From positions 227,469 through 291,468 of the forward strand of contig NZ_JAIOUQ010000003.1 in NCBI RefSeq assembly GCF_019931065.1: 64,000 nucleotides of DNA, given 5' to 3'. Positions 52,391 through 63,453 of the stretch are shown here, in pieces. Within the stretch, counting starts at the first letter, position 1. Each line of letters begins with the position of its first letter. Origin of the DNA: Methanobacterium spitsbergense (GTDB taxonomy: Archaea > Methanobacteriota > Methanobacteria > Methanobacteriales > Methanobacteriaceae). Under the pieces are notes generated by a model, which was given only the letters and a program-made list of their open reading frames with translations, did not search any database and was not told where the DNA came from. The position numbers and the translations under genes are program-made.

Positions 52391-53272
52391 TTAGACGTTT
52401 GCGAGTGGATCTTCCTTCTCGCTACTTCCTTTGTATGGAACTGGTAATCCCATTGCTTTTCGTCTATCGATCTCCTTCATCGCCTTCTCCTTTTTCTGAG
52501 TTGCGAGTTTTGTGAGCATCTCTAGACCAAATTTACCTTCGTTGACGGCTTTGGTTTCAATAACACCTGCATCGACTGCTGCTTTGAATATTGTTTCTCC
52601 AGCGTCTGTACGTGTGAATACTGTTGACCAACCATCTCCTGATCCAACTGAACCTGTAGCTACGTCTGATAATTCAGAAACGTAGTCAAGGCAGACTTTA
52701 CATCCACTCTGTTCGTAGCCGTGGGTTTCTTTGAGTGGAAGTGATAACACCTCATCTGCTGTATGGATCCAGAATTTACCTTTTCCAATATCCATTTTCT
52801 CTACTAGTTCTGGGGAAACTCCCATTTTTGCCATTAATGTTTCAAGTGACGTAAATGGGAAGTTCTCCATACAGAATATACCTGTTATAAGAGCTATCTT
52901 ATCTGCAAGGAACCTCACACCGAATGGATATGACTGCATTTTCCTTATACCCATAGTTTGGCATGGAATTGCAACAGTACCTAGTTTTTCAAGTCCATAC
53001 TGTCTTACGGCTTTTTTAAGCATCCAAACGTTTGGTGAGAATGTGTATTTAGTTCCTGCTGCGGCGAGTATTTCGTCGGAGCTCATTGCAACCATTGGTT
53101 CTGGTTTCCAGAAATCCTTTCCAGGTCCTGCGACAACAGCACCATCTATTAGTTTTTCATCAAGGGCGTAGCAGAAGAGAGCAGAAACAATTCCTCCGTC
53201 CTGTGCGATCTTCTGGATTTCCTTGTCAGTTGATCTTGCAGTAACAACTTCTTTGTATGTTCCTAATACCAT
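52391..53272 (-). CDS. frhB: F420-reducing hydrogenase subunit beta
   Basis: Flavoprotein subunit that hands electrons to coenzyme F420. It has 293 residues, starting [20 protein letters not shown] with [20 protein letters not shown], and carries cysteines for one [4Fe-4S] cluster (for example in [21 protein letters not shown]). [19 protein letters not shown] is typical of FrhB. Twelve bases separate it from frhG, and a hairpin terminator follows the gene. Confidence 0.96.
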   Translation of the reverse strand: MVLGTYKEVVTARSTDKEIQKIAQDGGIVSALFCYALDEKLIDGAVVAGPGKDFWKPEPMVAMSSDEILAAAGTKYTFSPNVWMLKKAVRQYGLEKLGTVAIPCQTMGIRKMQSYPFGVRFLADKIALITGIFCMENFPFTSLETLMAKMGVSPELVEKMDIGKGKFWIHTADEVLSLPLKETHGYEQSGCKVCLDYVSELSDVATGSVGSGDGWSTVFTRTDAGETIFKAAVDAGVIETKAVNEGKFGLEMLTKLATQKKEKAMKEIDRRKAMGLPVPYKGSSEKEDPLANV

Positions 53273-53284
53273 TTTCTCTTCCTC

Positions 53285-54073
<789 letters not shown>

Positions 54074-54076
54074 GGG

Positions 54077-54547
54077 CTAAACCTCTATTTCTTTTAAAAT
54101 TATTTCAATGGCCTTGGGAATTGCATCTTCCACACTTTCTGTTAAACCCAACACAATGTCGGGGGCAGAGATTGATTCTGGCTGGACACCAACTACCATT
54201 ACTTCGCAGACCTTGCTCAGATCATGCAAAGGCTGATTAACTGGCCATGAATGCATATTTTCATATGATCCCTTAGGTAGTTCATCAACACTAAACACTC
54301 TGATGGTTCCAGGTTCTGCACCGAAATCTACAATGTCCACTACTATCATCTTCTTCCATGTTTCATGGGGAAGCGAGAATACAAAGTGTGGGCCACCTGT
54401 TCCGGCATCTAATGTCATTGTATTATCTGGAAGTGGTTTTTCCTTTGATAACTCGTCTAAAGCATCAATAACTGCTGGTCCAAATCCATCGTCTTTGAAC
54501 AAGATGTTTCCACAGCCGACTATTAATATCTCTGCATCGTATGGCAT
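54077..54547 (-). CDS. frhD: F420-reducing hydrogenase maturation protease FrhD
   Basis: Endopeptidase of 156 residues of the HycI/HyaD family that cuts the C-terminal peptide from FrhA once nickel is inserted. Motifs: [20 protein letters not shown] at the N-terminus, DAGTGG and [14 protein letters not shown] with the metal-binding acidic residues. It is placed between frhA, its substrate, and frhG. Confidence 0.95.
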   Translation of the reverse strand: MPYDAEILIVGCGNILFKDDGFGPAVIDALDELSKEKPLPDNTMTLDAGTGGPHFVFSLPHETWKKMIVVDIVDFGAEPGTIRVFSVDELPKGSYENMHSWPVNQPLHDLSKVCEVMVVGVQPESISAPDIVLGLTESVEDAIPKAIEIILKEIEV

Positions 54548-54558
54548 GTTAATTCCCT

Positions 54559-55776
<1,218 letters not shown>

Positions 55777-55875
55777 ATGTATCACCTCTTGTTTTTATAT
55801 AATCTTTTGAACATCAATATTTCTCTTGATTATATATTATATTATAACCTTTTCTTTGAAGGATAAAGTGCAAAA

Positions 55876-55887
55876 TTTATATATAAT
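55876..55887 (-). promoter_or_regulatory. TATA box of frhADGB
   Basis: Minus-strand CATTATATATAAATTTTG. It would start transcription near 55850-55855, giving a leader of about 75 bases to frhA. The element is nearly symmetric, so its direction is judged from the position of frhA. Confidence 0.5.
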
Positions 55888-55888
55888 G

Positions 55889-55910
55889 AGGAACTAAACT
55901 ATGAGTTCCT
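55889..55910. promoter_or_regulatory. Inverted repeat next to the frh TATA box
   Basis: AGGAACT (55889-55895) and AGTTCCT (55904-55910), perfect seven-base arms with an eight-base spacer. It sits immediately upstream of the frh TATA box, where it could recruit an activator or block TBP/TFB. Confidence 0.5.
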
Positions 55911-56123
55911 TATTGAACTTAAGAAATAAATATAGGTGTCCAATTAGTAAGAATTAAACAAATTATATTATTAGTCTGCTATTCTGTCTCTATTTATTAT
56001 TAAAAAAGGATAATTTTAAATCCAAACATGTGTATATAATATATTAATATTGATGAGATACTAATCTTAATATGAGATATTAAAAATATTATTAAAACAA
56101 ATAATTTACAACGAGTTGAGCCA

Positions 56124-56555
56124 ATGATTGACAAGAAAATATTAATATCCATTGTAATTGTACTTTTAATAGGCGTTGCAGCTGCGAGTTATCAGATTAC
56201 AACTAAAACTCCAGGAATATGGCAACCAAGTGTCTCTCAGGCTCAAACAGCAGTAGATCATGGATCTTCAGGAGCTTCCTCATCAGCAGCACAGACACAG
56301 ACAGGATCACAATCTCCATCAACAACCTCGTCTGGACAAAGTGGAACTGAAGGAGTGGATGTGAAAGTATCCCCATCAGACGCTCAGACAATTGCTCAAA
56401 ATCATAATTTGGAAGCCAACACTATAACCGGCACACCAAAGCTCATAACTTTGGATGGAAAACAATTATATTATGTTCCAATTTTTGATAAAAATAATAA
56501 TCAAATTGGAGAGATATATGTAAATGCTCAAACAGGTAAAACTAGTTTGGAATAA
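56124..56555 (+). CDS. Anchored or secreted protein with a PepSY-like C-terminal domain
   Basis: Protein of 143 residues: a basic start and hydrophobic helix (MIDKKILISIVIVLLIGVAA), a Ser/Thr/Gln/Gly-rich linker (about 35-75), then a small domain SDAQTIAQNHNLEANTITGT ... YVPIFDKNNNQIGEIYVNAQ, which resembles PepSY domains. It probably lies outside the membrane; function unknown. The next gene, a PAC2 protein, follows 33 bases later on the same strand. Confidence 0.68.
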   Translation: MIDKKILISIVIVLLIGVAAASYQITTKTPGIWQPSVSQAQTAVDHGSSGASSSAAQTQTGSQSPSTTSSGQSGTEGVDVKVSPSDAQTIAQNHNLEANTITGTPKLITLDGKQLYYVPIFDKNNNQIGEIYVNAQTGKTSLE

Positions 56556-56588
56556 TAAAATATATTTTAATATGTTGGAGGTACCATA

Positions 56589-57314
56589 ATGGTTAAGATG
56601 GTTGAGACAGAAGTAGAGTGTTGTAAAATAGTATCAGAAGATGTTAAAGATGCAATAGTTCTAGAAGGATCACCAGAATTAGGCCTTATTGGTAATATAC
56701 TTGGATGGTTACTTGTTGAAGAACTTAAAATGAAGCAGATTGGATATATAGATTCTAAAGAATTTCCTCCACTTGCGGTTTTATACAAAGGTATCGCAAT
56801 TCATCCATTTAGAGTATACAGTACAGATGGAATTGTATTGTTCCTATCAGATTTCATAATACCGCCAAATGTTTCATATGACATGTCCAATGCAATAGTG
56901 GATTGGATGGAGAGAAACAACAGTAAAGGACTAATCACATTTAACAGTATGGTAGTAATGGAAAAAACTGGCTCTGTTGCAGGAGCAGCTAACTCAGAAG
57001 AAGCCCTTAAAAAATTAGGCGAACTTGATCTTCCGATTTTACCATTTGGAAATGTTAATGGACTTTCAGGCTCGTTATTAACAAAAACAGCAATAAAAAA
57101 CATACCTGCCTCATGTCTGTTTGCAGAGGTTTTGAATCAATACCCAGATCCAAGGGCTGCAGCAAGTTTAGTGAATGTTTTAAATAAGATGTTGAATATA
57201 GATGTGAATGCACAACCATTATTAAAAGAAGCAGATGAGATAGAAGAAAGACTCAAAGAATTAGCAAAACGCGTTCAAAGTGAAAATGAGCCTGAATCTC
57301 CAATATACAGTTAA
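56589..57314 (+). CDS. PAC2-family protein (proteasome assembly chaperone-like)
   Basis: Protein of 241 residues of the archaeal PAC2/DUF75 family: [53 protein letters not shown] and [26 protein letters not shown], ending in a charged helix. Eukaryotic relatives chaperone proteasome assembly; the archaeal role is not fixed. A GGAGGTACC site precedes the ATG. A second PAC2 protein lies at 60992-61765. Its stop is only eight bases from tRNA-Arg. Confidence 0.85.
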   Translation: MVKMVETEVECCKIVSEDVKDAIVLEGSPELGLIGNILGWLLVEELKMKQIGYIDSKEFPPLAVLYKGIAIHPFRVYSTDGIVLFLSDFIIPPNVSYDMSNAIVDWMERNNSKGLITFNSMVVMEKTGSVAGAANSEEALKKLGELDLPILPFGNVNGLSGSLLTKTAIKNIPASCLFAEVLNQYPDPRAAASLVNVLNKMLNIDVNAQPLLKEADEIEERLKELAKRVQSENEPESPIYS

Positions 57315-57322
57315 TTTAAAAT

Positions 57323-57397
<75 letters not shown>

Positions 57398-57465
57398 AAT
57401 TACTTCTTTTAGAAGTATTGTAGATATTAAAATACATGATAAGATACTGTAAAAAAAATTAAGAA

Positions 57466-57478
57466 TACTTTAAATACC
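57466..57478 (+). promoter_or_regulatory. TATA-like element before the second tRNA-Arg
   Basis: TACTTTAAATACC, about 45-55 bases before the tRNA-Arg(CCT) 5' end; reasonable archaeal TATA match, which would allow independent transcription. Confidence 0.4.
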
Positions 57479-57520
57479 TAAATTCTATTAACAAATATTA
57501 TTCTTGAATTCAAATCCAAT

Positions 57521-57595
57521 GGGCCCGTAGCCTAGTCAGGATAGGGCATCAGACTCCTAATCTGAAGGTCCGGGGTTCAAATCCCCGCGGGTCCG
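57521..57595 (+). tRNA. tRNA-Arg (CCT)
   Basis: 75 bases; same acceptor (GGGCCCG/CGGGTCC) and body as tRNA-Arg(TCT) 124 bases upstream, with anticodon arm CAGACTCCTAATCTG (anticodon CCT). The strong similarity indicates a tandem duplication followed by anticodon change. Confidence 0.95.
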
Positions 57596-57674
57596 TTCAT
57601 AATTACTGATTTTTTATTTTCCTTAAAAAGTAGTATATTTTATGAAATCATTCTGAAAAAAAGAAAAAAGGATA

Positions 57675-58076
57675 TTATTTTGATTCAACTATTTCTTGTT
57701 CGGGATATCTTTTTTCTGATTCTATTTTAATTACAGATCCAAGTATTCCTCCTACTAATGCAATTATTATTCCTAAAATCAGATAGGTTAATAGACTAAA
57801 TACCAAAAGTCCTAACACTGAACTGTATCCTGCAATGTAGTACATTATCAACAGTATAATGGTCAAAATAACTCCACCAATAACTCCAAAAATTCCACCG
57901 TTAATTGCACCTACTTTGATATCTCCACCAACCATAAAACCAACAGCTATTCCTGCTAGTAAAAGGTCAATTAATGATATATTTAAGCCAGATAGAATAT
58001 TTGATACAATGTATAATGCTATTACCGTAATTATGCCAATTATTATTGGCCTCCATTTAATTACATCTTTATTAAT
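57675..58076 (-). CDS. DUF5518-type four-helix membrane protein with a probable AUU start
   Basis: Membrane protein of about 133 residues with four helices and the motif LLAGIAVGFMVGGDIKVGAINGG typical of DUF5518 proteins in Methanobacteriales. The first canonical start (ATG at 57935) lies in the middle of this motif and would remove the first helix (WRPIIIGIITVIALYIVSNI). The frame continues upstream to a stop at about 58100 without any ATG, GTG or TTG. An AGGAGAT ribosome site (58083-58089) lies six bases before an in-frame ATT at 58076, so AUU initiation is proposed. Function unknown. Confidence 0.72.
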   Translation of the reverse strand: MNKDVIKWRPIIIGIITVIALYIVSNILSGLNISLIDLLLAGIAVGFMVGGDIKVGAINGGIFGVIGGVILTIILLIMYYIAGYSSVLGLLVFSLLTYLILGIIIALVGGILGSVIKIESEKRYPEQEIVESK

Positions 58077-58273
58077 TTTATCATCTCCTAATCTTTACAT
58101 ATAATAGCTCAAACCGTATCTTAAAGTTTGTCCAGATTTACACCCAAATTAAACATCCACTGAATTTAAATATGCCCTAATTCCTTTTAGAAAATATTAG
58201 AAAAAATCAAAACAATTTAAAATAATACTAAAAATTGATCTAAAATTTTATTAAATTATGGAGAATATTGAAT

Positions 58274-59077
58274 ATGAAACAAAAATTGAAAGGCGTATCT
58301 AAAACATTGTTGATCCCTCTTTGGACCAGGGCTTTTGAGACAAAACAACCCATCCTATTTATTAAAGATGAAAAAGCTGTTGAAATAATGGAAAATATAG
58401 GATACGATTTCACTAAATTTGATGATGAATGGCCCACTCAAGTAAGCATAGCTGTAAGGACTGAACTTCTAGATAATGCAACAAAGGTTTTCATAAAAAA
58501 TCATCCTCAAGCTGTTATTATAAACATAGGCTGCGGCCTTGACACACGATTTTCAAGATTGGACAATGGCAAAATCCACTGGTATGATCTTGACCTACCC
58601 GAAGCAATCCAAATTCGAAAACAATTTTTTGATGAAACATACAGATACAAAATGATAGCCAAATCTGTTTTCGATTACTCATGGATAGACGATATTAAAA
58701 CCAACCCATCCGTTTTAATAATAGCAGAAGGAATACTTATGTATTTTACTAAACATGAAGTGACAGGATTGTTAAATAAATTGGTTGAATCTTTTCACGA
58801 TGCAGAAATGATACTTGAAGCAATACCTGCTTCATTGGTTAAACAAAGTGAAAATCAAAATCTTATCAAAAAACAATATAATATAGAAGCTCAATTCCAT
58901 TGGGGGATAAAAAACGGAAAAAATTTAGAAAGAATAAATGATAAAATTAAGTATCTTGAAGATTGGCATTATTTTGATTATCATAAAGATAGATGGAAAT
59001 TTATACGCTGGTTTTCTTTAATTCCACTATTTAAAAACAGATTCGGTAATCGGATCGTACATTTGAGATTTTATTGA
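58274..59077 (+). CDS. Leucine carboxyl methyltransferase-family (PPM1/TcmP-like) methyltransferase
   Basis: SAM-dependent methyltransferase of about 268 residues. Motifs: VSIAVRTELLDNATKVFIKN, VIINIGCGLDTRFSRL (SAM site), WYDLDLPEAIQIRKQFF and LIIAEGILMYFTKHEV, all characteristic of the LCMT/PPM1 family, whose archaeal and bacterial members methylate small molecules. Starts at ATG 58274 or TTG 58268; GGAG lies four bases before the latter. Substrate unknown. Confidence 0.85.
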   Translation: MKQKLKGVSKTLLIPLWTRAFETKQPILFIKDEKAVEIMENIGYDFTKFDDEWPTQVSIAVRTELLDNATKVFIKNHPQAVIINIGCGLDTRFSRLDNGKIHWYDLDLPEAIQIRKQFFDETYRYKMIAKSVFDYSWIDDIKTNPSVLIIAEGILMYFTKHEVTGLLNKLVESFHDAEMILEAIPASLVKQSENQNLIKKQYNIEAQFHWGIKNGKNLERINDKIKYLEDWHYFDYHKDRWKFIRWFSLIPLFKNRFGNRIVHLRFY

Positions 59078-59155
59078 TAGGACTAGAATAATTTCATTTT
59101 TCAAATTAAAATAAAATAAACAGATAAAGTCCATTAATCTTTTGGACTTATATTA

Positions 59156-59254
59156 TTAACTCTGAGGAAGATTTCTTCCCAAAACCTGCATCATCAGAGT
59201 TACAACTATGAATCCACCTATAAAAATTCCAAAAATTATTATAGCACTACTCAT
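59156..59254 (-). CDS. Small membrane protein of 32 residues
   Basis: A reading frame of 32 codons behind a good ribosome site (AGGAAG, seven bases upstream of the ATG). The product is one membrane helix (SSAIIIFGIFIGGFIVVTLM) followed by a short polar tail (MQVLGRNLPQS). No similarity is known to me. Its shape, start signal and isolated position between two genes argue for a real small protein, but this is not certain. Confidence 0.5.
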   Translation of the reverse strand: MSSAIIIFGIFIGGFIVVTLMMQVLGRNLPQS

Positions 59255-59353
59255 GAATATACTTCCTAATTTTTTAATATGAATGATTCGTTTTTACTGT
59301 TAATATATCTTTTTAAAAATTCCACTTAATGATACTTTTCATTGATTATATCA

Positions 59354-59557
59354 TTAATCTTCTAAATATATTTGAGCACTTTTCACCAGTTTTATCAAAG
59401 CATTGATCTCATCTGTTAAATCTTCAAAATCATTAGCTGTGATTAAAACAACTACTTGATTTTCCTCGAACATATCTGCATCTTGGGGTATGACAACCAT
59501 TCTAGCATCTGAGTCCTTAACCTTTGAACATATACCTATACTTGACTTAAGATCCAT
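59354..59557 (-). CDS. Small hypothetical protein
   Basis: Soluble 67-residue protein with a mixed alpha/beta pattern (SDARMVVIPQDADMF, QVVVLITANDFEDLTDEINALIKL). A ribosome site (AAGGGGTGGATAA) precedes the ATG. No family recognised. Located between the small membrane protein and EndoQ genes on the same strand. Confidence 0.65.
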   Translation of the reverse strand: MDLKSSIGICSKVKDSDARMVVIPQDADMFEENQVVVLITANDFEDLTDEINALIKLVKSAQIYLED

Positions 59558-59640
59558 TTATCCACCCCTTGAAATTATCTTTAAATTTCCAGATATAAAT
59601 TGATTTTGTCAAACTATAATTCGCTGAAACATATTATTAA

Positions 59641-60846
59641 TCACATGAACAAATTAAGGGTGCTGTTTTGACTTTCAGTAGGGAGTATAATTTCACCATA
59701 CTCTCCTCCTCCACCAGATTTTATTTGTAATGTGTTGTTTCTAAATGCCTTTATAACATCTGCAACTTTGGGATCTATAATTTTTAGGTCTTTCATTGGC
59801 GCGTGTATAAGTGCAGTAATTTCGTCATTGAATTTCATTACCATTTCTTTCCATATTTTCTGTACAAAAACTGTTGTAACACCTTTGCCATGAGTGATAC
59901 TTATGATCTCTGCTAATGGAAGTATGTGTATATAAGGTGGCCTATGCATAGGGTGGTGTGGTTTTTTCCACTTTGAAAGCTCATGTATCCTATAATCAAC
60001 ACCTTTCTTTATTTTACCTCCACATGGACATCTCATTTTCATTTTTATAGCATCTTCAATTGCGTATTGTGTATAACACTTTGAACATGCTGTAAGATGG
60101 TACTTTCCAAGTCTTGGATCGAATCCATAATTAGCATTGATATTCTTATTTAAAATTGCATCCCTAACCCCTTCAAAGGTTAACTTACTAATTTCAAGCT
60201 CATTAAACTCTCTTCCAAGACGATGTGGCCATGGAGAATGTGCATCCGAATTGGTTAAAAAAGGGATGTTCTGTAACTCTTCAATTGTGTCTGCCATATC
60301 AGAATCTGCAGAAAGACCTAATTCAAGAAAATCGGGCATTTTACCATAGCAGTCTTTAATACTATCATATTCCTTGTAAATACTGGTCCAAGGTGTGAAT
60401 GCATGAGCCGGGCCAATTATACATCCATATTCATGTGCTATTTCCATTATTTCTTTTCCATTCATTCTTACTCTGGGCCTACCATCAGCATCCATATTCC
60501 CCTTCATTTTGCTTCTTATAATCTTCGCAGATTCAATTGATGGGAAAATTATAAGATGGTGAACCCTTTTGATATCTTCTACTTCTGTTGTTAAAATGAA
60601 TTTAGATTCATTATTTTCTGATGACTCTTGATCCCTAACACTATCCTTTAAAGAAAATATTCCATCTGATGATTCTTCTGTGGTTTCTTCCACCAATGCC
60701 ATCCATTTCTGGTGTAGTGCATCACCAGTCGCAACCAGATCCAGTCCTTTAAGCTTTGCTTGAGGAGCCATAACAGAAGGAATCATGTTTTTAGAAGTTG
60801 CTATAGAATAACGGCCATGTATGTGTAGATCTGCATTTATAATCAT
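59641..60846 (-). CDS. endoQ: Endonuclease Q (PHP-domain DNA repair nuclease)
   Basis: Protein of 401 residues of the EndoQ family that cuts DNA 5' of deaminated bases and abasic sites. PHP active-site motifs: [11 protein letters not shown] (residues 4-14), [25 protein letters not shown] and [11 protein letters not shown] zinc finger [10 protein letters not shown] ... RCPCGGKI lies in the middle, followed by a helical C-terminal region with GGGGEYGEI. Length and motif order match archaeal EndoQ. Confidence 0.88.
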   Translation of the reverse strand: MIINADLHIHGRYSIATSKNMIPSVMAPQAKLKGLDLVATGDALHQKWMALVEETTEESSDGIFSLKDSVRDQESSENNESKFILTTEVEDIKRVHHLIIFPSIESAKIIRSKMKGNMDADGRPRVRMNGKEIMEIAHEYGCIIGPAHAFTPWTSIYKEYDSIKDCYGKMPDFLELGLSADSDMADTIEELQNIPFLTNSDAHSPWPHRLGREFNELEISKLTFEGVRDAILNKNINANYGFDPRLGKYHLTACSKCYTQYAIEDAIKMKMRCPCGGKIKKGVDYRIHELSKWKKPHHPMHRPPYIHILPLAEIISITHGKGVTTVFVQKIWKEMVMKFNDEITALIHAPMKDLKIIDPKVADVIKAFRNNTLQIKSGGGGEYGEIILPTESQNSTLNLFM

Positions 60847-60991
60847 ATTGATACCCCTTTAAATTTCAAATATATACATTATATATTTTGATATTTCATT
60901 CAGAACTATTATAATGAATTGATGTAACAAGGTATTAATAAAATTAATGAAATTAAAATAAGAAATAATAAAAAAAAGTATTTAAAATGGT

Positions 60992-61765
60992 TTATCCTAT
61001 ATAACGAAGATCTTCTTCGCCTTGGATAATGTTCATGCGGTCGCTCATTTCTTTTTCCATCTGTTGAGCTTTGGATATCATTTTACGGGTTTCTTCAGCT
61101 CTTTCCTCAAGTTTTGCAATATCAAGTTCAACTTTGAGTATTTTTTGAAGTATGGTAAGTACTGCCTTTGATGCTTCTGCATCAATGAAGTAACCAGGTG
61201 TTTCACCCATTAAACATACACCCATCATATCATTTGACATGCCTAAACCCAATATAAGACCAGAAGCACCGATAATTCCCCCATCAGCAGTTCTTAAGGT
61301 GACATTGTGACCTTTTAACATTTCAGCAAGCTCCTTTGTGGTTGCAGCGCCAAAAACTTTGGGTTTATCTACTGGCTGTCCTGTTCCAAGACCTCCAAGT
61401 GTGTATATCTGTTTGACACCATGTTTTCCAACAAAGTCAATGATTGCACTACAAATCTCGTACTGACCTTCTGGACTTAATCCCTGAGTATTCCCAACAA
61501 GAATTATGTAATCTCTATTATCTTCACCATGAGATTTAAGATAGTAGAACTCATTTTTCATAGGTTCAATAATTCCGTTTTCATCCACAAAAACTTGTGG
61601 TGGAAAGGCTGGTGAGTAAAGTTCAGCAAATTTTACTGCATTTAACTCGTGGATCATGTGCTCTGCAACCAGTTTTCCAACATGACCTATACCTGGAAGA
61701 GCCTCTATGAATATGGGTTCATTAAGATCTACATTTTCTATGGTTTTAATAAAAGTTTCCTTCAT
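60992..61765 (-). CDS. PAC2-family protein (proteasome assembly chaperone-like)
   Basis: Second PAC2 protein of the window, 257 residues: [57 protein letters not shown] and [20 protein letters not shown]. The C-terminal 50 residues are a charged coiled coil. It starts directly after the nop10 stop codon, the arrangement seen in other Euryarchaeota (aIF2alpha-nop10-PAC2), which suggests a link to translation or protein turnover. Confidence 0.9.
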   Translation of the reverse strand: MKETFIKTIENVDLNEPIFIEALPGIGHVGKLVAEHMIHELNAVKFAELYSPAFPPQVFVDENGIIEPMKNEFYYLKSHGEDNRDYIILVGNTQGLSPEGQYEICSAIIDFVGKHGVKQIYTLGGLGTGQPVDKPKVFGAATTKELAEMLKGHNVTLRTADGGIIGASGLILGLGMSNDMMGVCLMGETPGYFIDAEASKAVLTILQKILKVELDIAKLEERAEETRKMISKAQQMEKEMSDRMNIIQGEEDLRYIG

Positions 61766-61945
61766 CTAACCAACTCCTTTTCGCTCTTCAAGAGCTGTTT
61801 TTTTAAGAATACGTCTATATTTACCGTATTTATCTTCAGGAGAGTATTTTGGAGGGTAGATGACCCCTACCTCCCCCTTGCAGGGGCAATTATCCTTAAG
61901 AGTGTATTCTCCACAAGACTTACACTTTTTCATTTTAAGCTTCAT
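61766..61945 (-). CDS. nop10: Ribosome biogenesis protein Nop10
   Basis: Subunit of the H/ACA ribonucleoprotein that guides pseudouridylation. 59 residues: a zinc ribbon CKSCGEYTL ... CPCKGE, the segment [16 protein letters not shown] and a basic C-terminal helix. Its ATG overlaps the aIF2alpha stop by four bases and its TAG abuts the PAC2 ATG. The length is normal for archaeal Nop10 and all four zinc cysteines are present. Confidence 0.93.
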   Translation of the reverse strand: MKLKMKKCKSCGEYTLKDNCPCKGEVGVIYPPKYSPEDKYGKYRRILKKTALEERKGVG

Positions 61946-62721
61946 TCGAGTTCACGTTGGAAGGTACCTTCGCCTCCCTCCTCCAAAACAACTTCAATTG
62001 CTTTGTCTGCTGCTTCCTTAAGGAGGGTTTCTGCAGTTATATAATCTGATGACTTAACCATTAATCTGTACCTTGGAGCCCCAACACACTGAACAGAAAT
62101 CTCTTCACCATTTATTGCTCCAAGTGCCTTCTTAATAACATCCACACCGTTAGGAGAGTATGATTTTAAATCAACATATCCTGTTATATTAACTTCAGGA
62201 GGGGATATATTCTTTTTAGCTACCTCAGTTATTGCGTTAGCCCACTCTTCATCCATACCACGATCCATGAGTGCTTTTGCACCTTCTTCTGCAGCTATTT
62301 CAAATGCACCATAGAGATCTCCGAATTCTTCCATGATCCCATAACCGACTTCTTCATAACCTGCATCAAGATCCTTTTCAAGACTTTTTGCAGAGAATTC
62401 TAGCAGTTTTTCAGCTTTCTGCTCGATCTTCCACTGTTGGATTTTCCTTGTACGCTGATCTTCCCTTATTCTCTTAAGTGAAACATCAACATGTCCTTTT
62501 TTGGGGTTAACACGTAAAACTCTAGCAACGATTTTCTGATTTTCCCTAACATAATCCCTTATGTTTTTAACCCAACCAGAAGAAACCTCGGATATGTGTA
62601 TAAAAACTTCTTTACCATCATATTCCTCGAGACTTCCGAATGCACCGTAGTTCAAAACCTTGTGAACAGTTCCCACTACCAGATCACCTTCATCTGGCCA
62701 TTCTTTTCTCATTCTTACCAT
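61942..62721 (-). CDS. Translation initiation factor 2 alpha subunit
   Basis: aIF2alpha, part of the heterotrimer that brings Met-tRNAi to the small ribosomal subunit. 259 residues: N-terminal S1 domain ([46 protein letters not shown]), helical middle and C-terminal alpha/beta domain ending in [13 protein letters not shown]. It is in the conserved archaeal order L44e-S27e-aIF2alpha-Nop10. Four-base overlap with nop10. Confidence 0.95.
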   Translation of the reverse strand: MVRMRKEWPDEGDLVVGTVHKVLNYGAFGSLEEYDGKEVFIHISEVSSGWVKNIRDYVRENQKIVARVLRVNPKKGHVDVSLKRIREDQRTRKIQQWKIEQKAEKLLEFSAKSLEKDLDAGYEEVGYGIMEEFGDLYGAFEIAAEEGAKALMDRGMDEEWANAITEVAKKNISPPEVNITGYVDLKSYSPNGVDVIKKALGAINGEEISVQCVGAPRYRLMVKSSDYITAETLLKEAADKAIEVVLEEGGEGTFQRELE

Positions 62722-62820
62722 TAGAACACCTATAATATATTTAAAATATATTATTAATTTTATTTAATTCAATTAATCCATTAATTAGTTTTATTGTACT
62801 AATCAAGGATTATAATAATT

Positions 62821-63006
62821 TTAATCTAAGACTTCAACAATCTGAGCTGTTATCTCAGATTTTCCGCCTTTTGGTTTAACTAGGGTTTTTCCACATATTA
62901 TGCATTGTACATTGGATGCAGCATGGTCAAAAACTACCTGCTGGTTACCACAGTCAACACATTTAACCCTTAGAAAGTTACTTTTGTTACTTTTATAATT
63001 TGCCAT
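62821..63006 (-). CDS. rps27e: Ribosomal protein eS27
   Basis: Small-subunit protein of 61 residues with a zinc finger [10 protein letters not shown] ... CIICGKTL and the family segment NFLRVKC. The ATG at 63006 is preferred over the GTG at 63015, which lies in its GGTGG ribosome site. It follows rpl44e by about ten bases. Confidence 0.94.
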   Translation of the reverse strand: MANYKSNKSNFLRVKCVDCGNQQVVFDHAASNVQCIICGKTLVKPKGGKSEITAQIVEVLD

Positions 63007-63015
63007 ATAATCCAC

Positions 63016-63294
63016 CTACATTACGAATTCTACTTTACCTGCTCTGAAGGATGATCTCTTGATGTGGGACTTTCCACATTCCTTACATTTATATCTAAGG
63101 TCCAGTTTTTTAATTGGCTTGTTCCTTGATGGAAGTGGCCTTGGGTAACCTCTGTATCCGCTTGTAACCCTTCTAAACTGCCTCTGACCCCACTTGAGCT
63201 CACTTGCTTTTCTTCTTTTTGCTTCTAATACTTCGTGAATTGCGTGTTTTTTACAACTTGGACAGTAAGTTCTCCTTTCTTTAGGAATCTTCAT
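63016..63294 (-). CDS. rpl44e: Ribosomal protein eL42 (L44e)
   Basis: Large-subunit protein of 92 residues: N-terminal [20 protein letters not shown], a basic middle ([16 protein letters not shown]) and C-terminal [12 protein letters not shown], giving the four zinc cysteines. ATG at 63294 lies six bases after GAGGTGAT; the GTG at 63303 is in that site. It leads the L44e-S27e-aIF2alpha-Nop10 block. Confidence 0.95.
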   Translation of the reverse strand: MKIPKERRTYCPSCKKHAIHEVLEAKRRKASELKWGQRQFRRVTSGYRGYPRPLPSRNKPIKKLDLRYKCKECGKSHIKRSSFRAGKVEFVM

Positions 63295-63453
63295 TATAAT
63301 CACCTCTTAAATGTAAAAATAAGTCGTGCAATTAACTTCTTATTAATATGCTATTTTTAAAAACTTATTTAAACTGATATTTTTTTTGTTTAATATCTTG
63401 TACTTCTTTATAAAAAGTCCAAATAATATATTAATCTGTTTATCATTTCCAGT

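Larger units (their letters stand above)
55777..56123. other. Intergenic region with the frh promoter
   Basis: About 350 bases between divergent genes. It holds the frh TATA box and inverted repeat (listed separately). The part to the right (55911-56123) shows only AT-rich sequence, with TATATAATATAT-like stretches near 56032-56043 that may serve the gene at 56124. Confidence 0.5.
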
